A stretch of 23,356 bases of DNA from positions 1 through 23,356 of the forward strand of contig JAZUMQ010000018.1 of the NCBI GenBank assembly GCA_045603745.1. Reading direction: 5' to 3'. Below, one piece after another: positions 14,426 through 22,391 of the stretch (positions are counted from its first letter, which is position 1; every line of letters starts with the position of its first letter). The notes beneath the pieces are model-generated. The model was not told where the DNA came from. It did no database searches and saw only the letters and a list, made by a program, of their open reading frames with translations. Source of the stretch: RGIG995 sp045603745. Its GTDB lineage: Bacteria; Bacillota; Clostridia; Oscillospirales; UBA644. The translations under genes were made by a program, and so were the position numbers.

Positions 14426-16802
14426 GCTCTCCCGCGCCGAACAAAATCAAATTGCCGCCGCGATCAAACGCGCAAAGGGCGACGGCAAGGCAAAGACGGC
14501 GCAACAGACAATCCCGTATCAGCAGATGTACCGCGACGGCGTTTGTCATATCGGCGGCAAGAAATACAGTAAATGCGTTCAGTTTGAGGATATAAACTAT
14601 CAGCTTGCACAGCCCGACGAAAAGAGCGCGATTTTCGACCATTGGTGCGATTTTCTCAACTACTTTGACGCTTCCGTTTCGGTACAGTTATCTTTCATCA
14701 ATCAAGGAACAAAGAGCGACGAAGCCGAAAAAGCTATTGAGATCACCCCCAAAGGCGACGACTTTGACAGCATTCGCGCAGAGTACGCGGAAATGCTCAA
14801 AGGTCAGCTTGCAAAGGGCAATAACGGCATAGTCAAAGCAAAATATATTACCTTTTCCGTCGAAGCGGAAAACATCAAGGCGGCAAGGGCGCGACTTGCC
14901 CGTATTGAAACCGATATTTTAAGCAATTTCAAGGTGCTTGGCGTAGCGGCAAAGCCTATGACGGGCTATGACCGTTTGGAAACCCTACACGGCACGTTCC
15001 ACCCCGACGGCGAGCCGTTCCGCTTCTCTTGGAATTGGCTTGCCCCGTCGGGACTATCCACAAAGGATTTTATCGCGCCGTCCTCGTTTACGTTCGGTGA
15101 TGGGCGCACGTTCAAAATGGGTCGTAAGCTCGGCGCGGTGTCTTTCTTGCAAATTCTCGCCCCCGAACTGAATGACCGTATGCTTGCGGACATTCTCGAT
15201 CTTGAATCGGGTATTATCGTCAATCTGCATATTAAGAGTATCGACCAGGGCGAAGCAATCAAGACCATTAAGCGCAAGATCACAGACCTTGACAAGATGA
15301 AGATTGAAGAACAGAAAAAAGCGGTACGCAACGGGTACGATATGGATATTATTCCGTCCGACCTTGCCACGTTCGGTAACGAAGCTAAAAATCTGTTGCA
15401 GGAGTTACAGAGCCGCAACGAGCGAATGTTTTTACTTACGTTCCTTGTCGTCAATCTTGCCGACACGAAACAAAAGCTCGACAATGAAATTTTCTCGGTA
15501 TCGGGTATCGCGCAGAAATACAACTGTGCCTTGACCCGCCTTGACTTTCAGCAAGAAGCGGGCTTTTTGTCAAGTCTGCCCCTCGGAGATAATCAGATCG
15601 AAATACAGCGCGGGCTGACGACCTCAAGCACAGCAATCTTTATCCCCTTTATCACACAAGAGCTATTCCAAACGGGCGAAGTTCTTTACTACGGGCTTAA
15701 CGCCTTATCAAACAATATGATTATGTGCGACCGCAAGAAGCTCAAAAACCCGAACGGGCTAATCCTCGGCACCCCCGGAAGCGGTAAATCGTTCTCGGCA
15801 AAGCGAGAAATGACAAACGCCTTTCTGATAACCGACGATGATATTATCATTTGCGACCCCGAAGCCGAGTATTTCCCCCTTGTTGAGCGTTTACACGGTC
15901 AAGTTATCCGTCTGTCGCCGTCGGGTATCGGCAACGACGGAAAGCCACAGTATATCAACCCTATGGATATAAACCTTGAATACGACGAAAACCCGCTTGC
16001 GCTGAAATCCGACTTTATCCTTTCTTTGTGTGAGCTGATCGTCGGCGGCAAGACGGGGCTTGAACCCGTGGAAAAGACGGTCATTGACCGCGCTGTGCGG
16101 AACGTGTACCGCCCCTTTATGGCAAACCCCGACCCCGCGCAAATGCCTATCTTGGGCGACCTCTACAACGAGCTATTAAAACAGCCCGAACAAGAAGCTA
16201 TGCGTATCGCGTCGGCATTGGAGCTTTACGTTTCGGGAAGTCTGAACGTCTTTAACCACCGTACAAATGTTGAGCTTACAAACCGCCTTGTCTGCTTTGA
16301 CATTAAACAGCTTGGAAAGCAGTTAAAGAAGATCGGTATGCTCATTGTGCAAGATCAAGTGTGGAATCGCGTTACGGTCAACCGCGACGCAAAGAAGTCA
16401 ACGAGATACTATATCGACGAAATGCACCTACTCTTAAAAGAAGAACAGACCGCCGCTTATACGGTGGAAATTTGGAAGCGTTTTAGAAAGTGGGGCGGTA
16501 TTCCGTCGGGGCTGACACAGAATGTCAAGGACTTGCTTGCGTCAAAGGAAGTGGAAAACATCTTTGAGAACAGCGACTTTATCCTTATGCTTAATCAAGC
16601 GGCGGGAGATCGCGCTATCCTTGCAAAACAGCTAAATATTTCTCCGCGTCAAATGAAGTACGTTACGCAAGCCGACGCGGGCGAGGGACTAATCTTCTAC
16701 GGAAACGTCATACTTCCGTTTGTTGACCGCTTCCCGAAGGACACAGAGCTTTACCGCGTTATGACGACCAAGCCCGAAGAAGTGGGAGAAAACACGGTAT
16801 GA
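14361..16802 (+). CDS. VirB4-type conjugation ATPase
   Basis: An 813-residue cytoplasmic ATPase that powers the type IV secretion channel. The N-terminal half is the family domain; Walker A GTPGSGKS is at 470-477 and Walker B (RYYIDEMHLLL) is near 681-691, followed by RKWGGIPSGLTQNVKDLL, another VirB4 signature. The start TTG 14361 is picked because AAAAGGAGG lies at 14343-14351; the TTG at 14340 would place the ribosome site inside the gene. It therefore overlaps prgI by 65 bases in another frame. Its stop overlaps the methyltransferase start (ATGA at 16799). Confidence 0.95.
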   Translation: MSKVQTVRPKAQTASAPTQSRKLSRAEQNQIAAAIKRAKGDGKAKTAQQTIPYQQMYRDGVCHIGGKKYSKCVQFEDINYQLAQPDEKSAIFDHWCDFLNYFDASVSVQLSFINQGTKSDEAEKAIEITPKGDDFDSIRAEYAEMLKGQLAKGNNGIVKAKYITFSVEAENIKAARARLARIETDILSNFKVLGVAAKPMTGYDRLETLHGTFHPDGEPFRFSWNWLAPSGLSTKDFIAPSSFTFGDGRTFKMGRKLGAVSFLQILAPELNDRMLADILDLESGIIVNLHIKSIDQGEAIKTIKRKITDLDKMKIEEQKKAVRNGYDMDIIPSDLATFGNEAKNLLQELQSRNERMFLLTFLVVNLADTKQKLDNEIFSVSGIAQKYNCALTRLDFQQEAGFLSSLPLGDNQIEIQRGLTTSSTAIFIPFITQELFQTGEVLYYGLNALSNNMIMCDRKKLKNPNGLILGTPGSGKSFSAKREMTNAFLITDDDIIICDPEAEYFPLVERLHGQVIRLSPSGIGNDGKPQYINPMDINLEYDENPLALKSDFILSLCELIVGGKTGLEPVEKTVIDRAVRNVYRPFMANPDPAQMPILGDLYNELLKQPEQEAMRIASALELYVSGSLNVFNHRTNVELTNRLVCFDIKQLGKQLKKIGMLIVQDQVWNRVTVNRDAKKSTRYYIDEMHLLLKEEQTAAYTVEIWKRFRKWGGIPSGLTQNVKDLLASKEVENIFENSDFILMLNQAAGDRAILAKQLNISPRQMKYVTQADAGEGLIFYGNVILPFVDRFPKDTELYRVMTTKPEEVGENTV

Positions 16803-17749
16803 GCGAAAACATTATTATCAACCGCGATTGTCTTTTAGCTCTCCGCGACCTACCCGACGAAAGCGTGAATTGTTGTGTAACGTCGCCGCCGTATTACGCT
16901 TTGCGGGATTATGGTATGGACGCGCAGATCGGACGCGAGGACAGCCCCGAAGAATACATACGTCGGCTTGTTCTTGTATTCCGAGAAGTGCGCCGTGTAC
17001 TGACCGAGGACGGCACTTTATGGCTGAATATCGCAGACACCTATTGCGGAACGGGCAACAAGGGCGGCTATCTTGACCCGAAAAATCCCAAAGGCAGAAA
17101 CGGACAGAGTGTGTCCCTTGCTCGTCGTGCGAGCGAGTGCAAGCAAAAGGATATGATCGGTATTCCGTGGCTGCTTGCATTCGCTCTCCGCGCTGACGGT
17201 TGGTATTTGCGAAGCGACATTATATGGTGCAAAGCAAACCCTATGCCCGAAAGTTGCAAAGACCGTCCGAGCCGTTGCTATGAACACGTCTTTTTGCTTA
17301 CCAAGTCAAAGAAGTATTACTATGACGCGCTTTCCATAGCCGAACCGATTGCCGAGGGTACGGCACAGAGATATAAAGGCGGGCGAAGTGCAAGCAGTAA
17401 ATACGCCGAAGAGATCCCCGGACAAGGCAAGGTGCAAAAGCTCAATGCGGCGCGGGCGGCGGGTACGATCACCGACGCGGATATATCCCCCGTCAGAAAC
17501 GCCCGCGACGTGTGGCACATCAACACCGTACCCTACAAGGGCGGGCATTTTGCCGCCTACCCGCCGAAGCTCGCGGAAAGGTGTATTTTGGCGGGCTGTC
17601 CTCGCGGCGGTATTGTCCTTGACCCCTTTTTCGGAAGCGGAACAACGGGGCTTGCGGCGGTTAAGAATGACCGCCGCTATATTGGTATCGAGCTTAATGC
17701 CGAGTATTGCGAGCTTGCAAAAGAACGGATTGGAGGTCTGAAGCTATGA
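16799..17749 (+). CDS. Orphan beta-class DNA methyltransferase
   Basis: A 316-residue amino-methyltransferase. The catalytic motif TSPPYY is at 28-33 and the AdoMet-binding motif DPFFGSGTTG at 275-284, so catalysis comes first: the beta (DpnA/type III-like) order. The SPPY form is common in N4-cytosine and some N6-adenine enzymes, so the base cannot be told. The middle (about 85-250) should hold the target-recognition region. No restriction gene is near. Both ends overlap neighbours by ATGA, so it is an integral part of the transfer operon. It may methylate the element to escape restriction or mark its own DNA. Confidence 0.92.
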   Translation: MSENIIINRDCLLALRDLPDESVNCCVTSPPYYALRDYGMDAQIGREDSPEEYIRRLVLVFREVRRVLTEDGTLWLNIADTYCGTGNKGGYLDPKNPKGRNGQSVSLARRASECKQKDMIGIPWLLAFALRADGWYLRSDIIWCKANPMPESCKDRPSRCYEHVFLLTKSKKYYYDALSIAEPIAEGTAQRYKGGRSASSKYAEEIPGQGKVQKLNAARAAGTITDADISPVRNARDVWHINTVPYKGGHFAAYPPKLAERCILAGCPRGGIVLDPFFGSGTTGLAAVKNDRRYIGIELNAEYCELAKERIGGLKL

Positions 17750-19074
17750 GCGAGCCGCAAAAGCCCAAAAGCTACCGCTTACAATTTACCGATGAAGAAC
17801 GGGCAAGCCCCGAGCTTGACAAATATATCAAGAAATCGGAGAAAGCGGCTGACCGCTACGACAAGGCAAGTGCGGCTATCCCGAAGAAAAACAAAATAGT
17901 CAAGGAACGTACCTTTGACGAAGCAACGGGCAAAGCAAAAACGCGGCTTCACTTTGAAAAACAAGACAAGCCGCCGAGCAACGCGAGGGGCAAACACAAA
18001 AGCCCCTTGCGTCCCGTCGCCCAAGCCGAGCTATACGTTCACGGCAAGATACACGAAGTTGAAAAAGACAATTCGGGCGTAGAAGCGGCGCACAAGAGCG
18101 AGGAACTTGCCGAGGGCGCGGCGAAGTACGGAGCGCGGAAGCTCAAAGAGGGCTACCACAGCCGCAAGCTCAAACCCTACCGCGCCGCCGCCAAAGCCGA
18201 AAAAGCGGCTATCAAGGCAAACGCAGAATTTAAGTATCAAAAGGCACTCCAAGATAACCCGCAGATCGCCGCGTCAATTCCATTTTCCCGCTTTATGCAA
18301 AAACAGCGTATCAAGCGCGAGTATGCAAAGGCGGCGAAAAAAGGCGGTATCAAATCGGCAAAGAAAACCGCTGAGAATGCGGGAAAAGCCGCGAAGAAAA
18401 CAGCGCAAGCGACAAAAAGCACCGTTTCGTTTGTGGCGAAGCATTGGAAAGGCGTATTGATCGGTATTTGTGCGCTACTGCTTTTCGTGATAATCTCGGC
18501 GGGCGTTACCTCTTGCGTATCACTCTTAACGGGCGGTATGTCAACCGTTGTAGGAAGCTCCTACGTCGCAGAGGACGCGGATATGCTCGGCGCGGAAGCC
18601 GATTACAAGGCAAAGGAAGCGGCATTACAAAGCCGTGTTGACAATATAGAGCGCACATATAGCGGCTACAACGAGTACCGCTATTTCCTTGACAGTATCG
18701 GACACGACCCCTATGTGCTGACTTCCATTCTGACGACCTTGCACCTTGACTATACCCGCGCGGGCGTACAAGACACCTTGCAGACGATTTTCGATATGCA
18801 ATACAGCTTAACGCTCACGTCCGAAACCGAAGTACGCTACCGCACCGAAACCCGCATTGGAAGCTATCAAGTAACCGACGAGGAAACGGGCGAGGTATCA
18901 ACCGTTTACTACGAATACGAGGTAGAAGTGCCATATAACTATTACATTCTCAACGTCAGCTTAACAAGTGAGGATATGGCGGGACTAACCGCTTACCTTA
19001 TGACAGACGAACAGTTTGACGCCTACCTTGTGTATATGCAGACAAAGGGCAATCGCCCCGACCTATTCCCATAA
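17746..19074 (+). CDS. CD1108-family mobile-element protein
   Basis: A 442-residue protein. Residues 1 to about 230 are highly charged, Lys/Ala-rich and probably coiled (KKTAENAGKAAKKTAQATKS); about 234-262 are one membrane helix; the rest is external, ending in MTDEQFDAYLVYMQTKGNRPDLFP. This matches the CD1108-type protein that follows VirB4 in CTn elements. Related proteins often carry an extra cell-wall hydrolase (CHAP or NlpC/P60) domain; none is visible here. It probably forms part of the cell-wall-spanning transfer apparatus. GGAGGT at 17732-17737 fixes ATG 17746, which overlaps the methyltransferase stop. Confidence 0.82.
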   Translation: MSEPQKPKSYRLQFTDEERASPELDKYIKKSEKAADRYDKASAAIPKKNKIVKERTFDEATGKAKTRLHFEKQDKPPSNARGKHKSPLRPVAQAELYVHGKIHEVEKDNSGVEAAHKSEELAEGAAKYGARKLKEGYHSRKLKPYRAAAKAEKAAIKANAEFKYQKALQDNPQIAASIPFSRFMQKQRIKREYAKAAKKGGIKSAKKTAENAGKAAKKTAQATKSTVSFVAKHWKGVLIGICALLLFVIISAGVTSCVSLLTGGMSTVVGSSYVAEDADMLGAEADYKAKEAALQSRVDNIERTYSGYNEYRYFLDSIGHDPYVLTSILTTLHLDYTRAGVQDTLQTIFDMQYSLTLTSETEVRYRTETRIGSYQVTDEETGEVSTVYYEYEVEVPYNYYILNVSLTSEDMAGLTAYLMTDEQFDAYLVYMQTKGNRPDLFP

Positions 19075-19098
19075 TTTTTGAAAGGAGATCTACAGCCT

Positions 19099-19356
19099 AT
19101 GGCAAACAGCAAAATTGACCGTATCGACAAAGAGATTTTGAAAACCCGCGAGAAGATCAGCGAGTATCAAAATAAATTGCGCTCTCTTGAAGCGCAAAAG
19201 GCAGAAGCCGAAAACTTGCAGATCGTACAGCTTGTACGCGCTATGCACCTAACCCCCGCCGAGCTTTCCGCTTTGCTCGCGGGTGGTGGAATCCCCGGCA
19301 TTGCAACAGTACCCGCAGAAGATGAAAACGAGGAGGACAGCGACAATGAAGAATAA
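19099..19356 (+). CDS. DUF4315-family ICE protein
   Basis: An 85-residue protein. Residues about 3-40 form a heptad-type coiled coil (IDRIDKEILKTREKISEYQNKLRSLEAQKAEAE), followed by LVRAMHLTPAELSALLAGG and an acidic tail. This is the DUF4315 pattern, found between the CD1108 and CD1107 genes in Tn1549/CTn elements; the function is unknown. AAAGGAG at 19081-19087 precedes ATG 19099. Its last 11 bases overlap the start of the next gene. The helical half may pair with a partner in the transfer complex. Confidence 0.85.
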   Translation: MANSKIDRIDKEILKTREKISEYQNKLRSLEAQKAEAENLQIVQLVRAMHLTPAELSALLAGGGIPGIATVPAEDENEEDSDNEE

Positions 19357-20179
19357 AAACATATTCCGTATGACGAGCGTATTGCTCATTTCCATACTTT
19401 GCGTATGCGGGCTTTCCCTTAACGCTTACGCAAGCGACGGCGGCGAATATTACACCGAGCCGACCGAAGAAACAACCACACCGCCCGTTATTGTAATTCC
19501 CGCAGAAAGTGAGGACGGCGAGCAGACGGGCGAGCCTATTATCATCAAACCCGAAAACGCCTTTACCCCCGACGGCAATATGACGCTGATTGATAATGTC
19601 GAGGGCGAGGACGAGGGACAGAAGCAGTTTATCATTGTGCAGAGTAAGAACGGACACTATTTTTATATTGTGATCGACTACTCCACCGAGGGTGAAAACA
19701 CGGTACATTTTCTTAACCAAGTGGACGAAGCCGACCTTATGGCAATTTTAGCCGAGGAAGAAATCACCCTTGCCCCCGCCGAGTGTACTTGTACCGATAA
19801 ATGCGCTGTAGGCGACATTGACACCACTTGCCCCGTATGTATTGCGGCTATGACCGATTGTGCGGGCGCGGAAGCGACACCGCCAGCCGATGATACCGAC
19901 CCGCCTGCAGGCGACGACGAACAGCCCGCCCCAAGCGGCTTGAATATGGGCGTAGTCATTGCCGTTGTCGTTGTGATCGCGCTTGCGGGCGGCGGTATCT
20001 TCTACTATTTCAAGGTGTTAAAACCCAAACAACAAAAGAACAAACAGCCGCAGGGCGCGGAGCTTTCCGAGCTTGAATATGACGAATACGACGAGGACGA
20101 GGAATACACCGAAGCACTTGAAGATATTGCCGACGAAATGAACTACGATACCGACGATACGGAGGACACAGACGAATGA
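19346..20179 (+). CDS. CD1107-family (DUF4366) surface protein
   Basis: A 277-residue exported protein. Residues 1-29 are a signal peptide (cleavage likely after AYA); the external part is very acidic and Thr/Pro-rich, with a Cys cluster (CTCTDKCAVGDIDTTCPVC) near residues 150-170; about 199-222 are a membrane helix (GVVIAVVVVIALAGGG); and the cytoplasmic tail is almost wholly acidic with many Tyr and Asp. This is the DUF4366/CD1107 pattern. It probably forms part of the mating machinery at the cell surface, with the Cys cluster likely disulfide-bonded or metal-bound. AGGAGG at 19331-19336 precedes ATG 19346; its stop overlaps the topB start. Confidence 0.87.
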   Translation: MKNKNIFRMTSVLLISILCVCGLSLNAYASDGGEYYTEPTEETTTPPVIVIPAESEDGEQTGEPIIIKPENAFTPDGNMTLIDNVEGEDEGQKQFIIVQSKNGHYFYIVIDYSTEGENTVHFLNQVDEADLMAILAEEEITLAPAECTCTDKCAVGDIDTTCPVCIAAMTDCAGAEATPPADDTDPPAGDDEQPAPSGLNMGVVIAVVVVIALAGGGIFYYFKVLKPKQQKNKQPQGAELSELEYDEYDEDEEYTEALEDIADEMNYDTDDTEDTDE

Positions 20180-22254
20180 GTTATACCCTTGTAATTGCAG
20201 AGAAGCCGAGCGTCGCGAAGAATATTGCCGCCGCGCTGAAAGTCAGCGGCAGAAAGGACGGATATATTGAGGGCGGCAAATACATCATTTCTTGGTGCGT
20301 CGGTCATTTGGTGGGACTTGCGGCGGCTGACGCCTACGGCGAGCAGTACGCAAAATGGAACTATGACACGCTTCCCATTCTCCCGAAAGAATGGCAGTAC
20401 ACCGTCGCCACCGACAAAGGCAAGCAATTCAAAATCCTAAAAGAGCTTATGCACCGCACCGACGTTTCCGAAGTCGTCAACGCTTGCGACGCGGGGCGTG
20501 AGGGTGAGCTTATTTTCCGCTTTGTGTATAACGTGGCGAACTGCAAAAAGCCTATGCGTCGTCTTTGGATTTCCTCAATGGAAGCCGAAGCTATCCGCGC
20601 GGGCTTTGCCGATCTGAAGGACGGCGCAGACTATGACGCGCTCTATTCTTCCGCGCTGTGCCGTGCAAAGGCAGATTGGATTATCGGTATCAACGCGACC
20701 CGCCTTTTCTCTTGCCTTTATCATAAGACCTTGAACGTGGGACGAGTGCAGACGCCGACCTTAAAAATGCTCGTTGACCGCGAAGCGCAGATTATGAGCT
20801 TCAAGAAAGAAAAGTACCACATTGTGCGCCTTGATCTTGACGGCACCGAAGCTATAAGCGCAAGGATCTCCGACAAGTCAAAAGCCGAAGAACTCAAAGA
20901 CGCTTGCCGCGCTTCAAGCGCGGTTTGCGTATCGGTCAGCCGTGAGAAAAAGACCGTCGCGCCGCCCAAGCTCTTTGACCTTACCACCTTACAGCGAGAA
21001 GCAAACAAACTGTACGGCTACACGGCAAAGCAGACCCTTGATCTCGCGCAAGCTCTCTATGAAAAGCGTCTGCTTACATATCCGAGAACGGACAGTACAT
21101 ATCTGACCGAGGATATGCGCAAAACGGCGGCAAGCGTCGCCGCTTTGCTCGCGGTCAAGCTCCCGTTTATGAACGGCGCGGATTTTACCGCCGATCTCTC
21201 CCGTGTGATTGACAGTAAAAAGGTGTCCGATCATCACGCTATTATTCCCACAACCGAGCTTGAAAAGACCGAGCTTTCGGCACTTCCCGAAACCGAGCGT
21301 AACATCTTATCTCTTGTCGGTGCGCGTCTGCTGTTTGCGGCCGCCGCACCGCATACCTACGAAGCGGTAAAAGCTATCTTCCGTTGTGCTGATACCGAGT
21401 TTACGGCAACGGGAAAGACCGTACTTTGCGGCGGTTGGAAAGAGCTTGAACGACGCTACCGCGCAACGCTCAAACAGAAGCCCGACGACGAGGACGGCGA
21501 CGTTCCCACGCTCACCGTTTCCGAGGGACAGAGCTACGACAACCCCGCCGCAAGCGTTACCGAGCATTACACTACGCCCCCGAAATCCCACACCGAAGAT
21601 ACCTTGCTTTCGGCTATGGAACGGGCGGGCAACGAGGACACCGACGAGGATGCAGAGCGTCGCGGGCTTGGTACTCCCGCAACTCGCGCCGCCGTCATTG
21701 AAAAGCTCGTCAGCGCGGGATTTGCAGAGCGCAAAGGAAAACAGCTTATACCCACCAAAGACGGCAACAACCTTGTGTGTGTTCTTCCCGACGTGCTGAC
21801 AAGCCCCAAACTAACGGCAGAATGGGAAAACACCTTGACGCAGATCGCAAAAGGAAACGCCGACGCAGACAGCTTTATTTACGGTATCGAGGATATGACA
21901 CGGGAGCTTGTAAAAACATATCCTTTTCTCTCCGACAAGGACAAAGCCCTTTTCAAAGAGGAAAAACCCATTGTCGGCAAGTGTCCCCGTTGCGGTGAAA
22001 ACGTCTTTGAGGGCAAGAAAAACTATTATTGCTCTAACAGAGATTGCGCCTTTGTGATGTGGAAAAATGACCGTTTCTTTGAGGAACGCAAGGTAAGATT
22101 TACGCCAAAGATTGCCGCCGAGCTTTTGGAGGACGGCAAGGCGAAAGTCAAAAAGCTGTATTCTCACAAGACGGGCAAAACCTACGACGGAACGGTGCTA
22201 CTCTCCGACACGGGCGGTAAATACGTCAACTACCGCATAGAGAAAACGAGGTAA
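20176..22254 (+). CDS. topB: DNA topoisomerase III
   Basis: A 692-residue type IA topoisomerase, the ICE-borne copy typical of Tn1549/CTn elements. The Toprim region opens with VIAEKPSVAKNIAAAL and has DAGREGELIFR; the catalytic tyrosine is Tyr302 in LLTYPRTDSTYL; the HHAIIPT segment follows near residue 355. The C-terminal end holds a zinc ribbon (Cys603, Cys606 and two more). It relaxes or decatenates DNA during transfer or replication of the element. Its ATG overlaps the DUF4366 stop, so it is the last gene of the coupled run; a terminator begins about 45 bases later. Confidence 0.96.
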   Translation: MSYTLVIAEKPSVAKNIAAALKVSGRKDGYIEGGKYIISWCVGHLVGLAAADAYGEQYAKWNYDTLPILPKEWQYTVATDKGKQFKILKELMHRTDVSEVVNACDAGREGELIFRFVYNVANCKKPMRRLWISSMEAEAIRAGFADLKDGADYDALYSSALCRAKADWIIGINATRLFSCLYHKTLNVGRVQTPTLKMLVDREAQIMSFKKEKYHIVRLDLDGTEAISARISDKSKAEELKDACRASSAVCVSVSREKKTVAPPKLFDLTTLQREANKLYGYTAKQTLDLAQALYEKRLLTYPRTDSTYLTEDMRKTAASVAALLAVKLPFMNGADFTADLSRVIDSKKVSDHHAIIPTTELEKTELSALPETERNILSLVGARLLFAAAAPHTYEAVKAIFRCADTEFTATGKTVLCGGWKELERRYRATLKQKPDDEDGDVPTLTVSEGQSYDNPAASVTEHYTTPPKSHTEDTLLSAMERAGNEDTDEDAERRGLGTPATRAAVIEKLVSAGFAERKGKQLIPTKDGNNLVCVLPDVLTSPKLTAEWENTLTQIAKGNADADSFIYGIEDMTRELVKTYPFLSDKDKALFKEEKPIVGKCPRCGENVFEGKKNYYCSNRDCAFVMWKNDRFFEERKVRFTPKIAAELLEDGKAKVKKLYSHKTGKTYDGTVLLSDTGGKYVNYRIEKTR

Positions 22255-22276
22255 GAAAAGAAACGTAGCAAGCATA

Positions 22277-22296
22277 GGAAAGGGGTACCCCTTTCC
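22277..22296. repeat. 20-bp perfect palindrome after topB
   Basis: The segment 22277-22296 equals its own reverse complement and holds a GGTACC centre. It starts 23 bases after the topB stop and lies directly before the terminator. It could be a protein-binding site or a hairpin in the transcript. Confidence 0.6.
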
Positions 22297-22299
22297 GTA

Positions 22300-22338
22300 A
22301 AAATACCCGTTTTGCCATAATCGCAGAACGGGTATTTT
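22300..22338 (+). terminator. Terminator or attenuator between topB and the antirestriction gene
   Basis: A perfect 12-bp stem (22300-22311 with 22327-22338) has a 15-nt loop and a short TTTT within its right arm. The T-run after the stem is weak, so it may be partial (attenuating). Confidence 0.65.
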
Positions 22339-22340
22339 GC

Positions 22341-22371
22341 TTGTTGGGATATTCCCAAACCCTTATATAAA
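22341..22371 (+). promoter_or_regulatory. Candidate promoter with a palindromic operator
   Basis: TTGTTG at 22341-22346 and TATATA at 22364-22369 are 17 bp apart. Between them, TTGGGA-TAT-TCCCAA (22344-22358) is a 15-bp inverted repeat that covers the spacer, as an operator would. It would start transcription just ahead of the antirestriction gene. The -10 is imperfect, so this is a candidate only. Confidence 0.45.
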
Positions 22372-22391
22372 AACAGCGAAAGGAGCATTTT

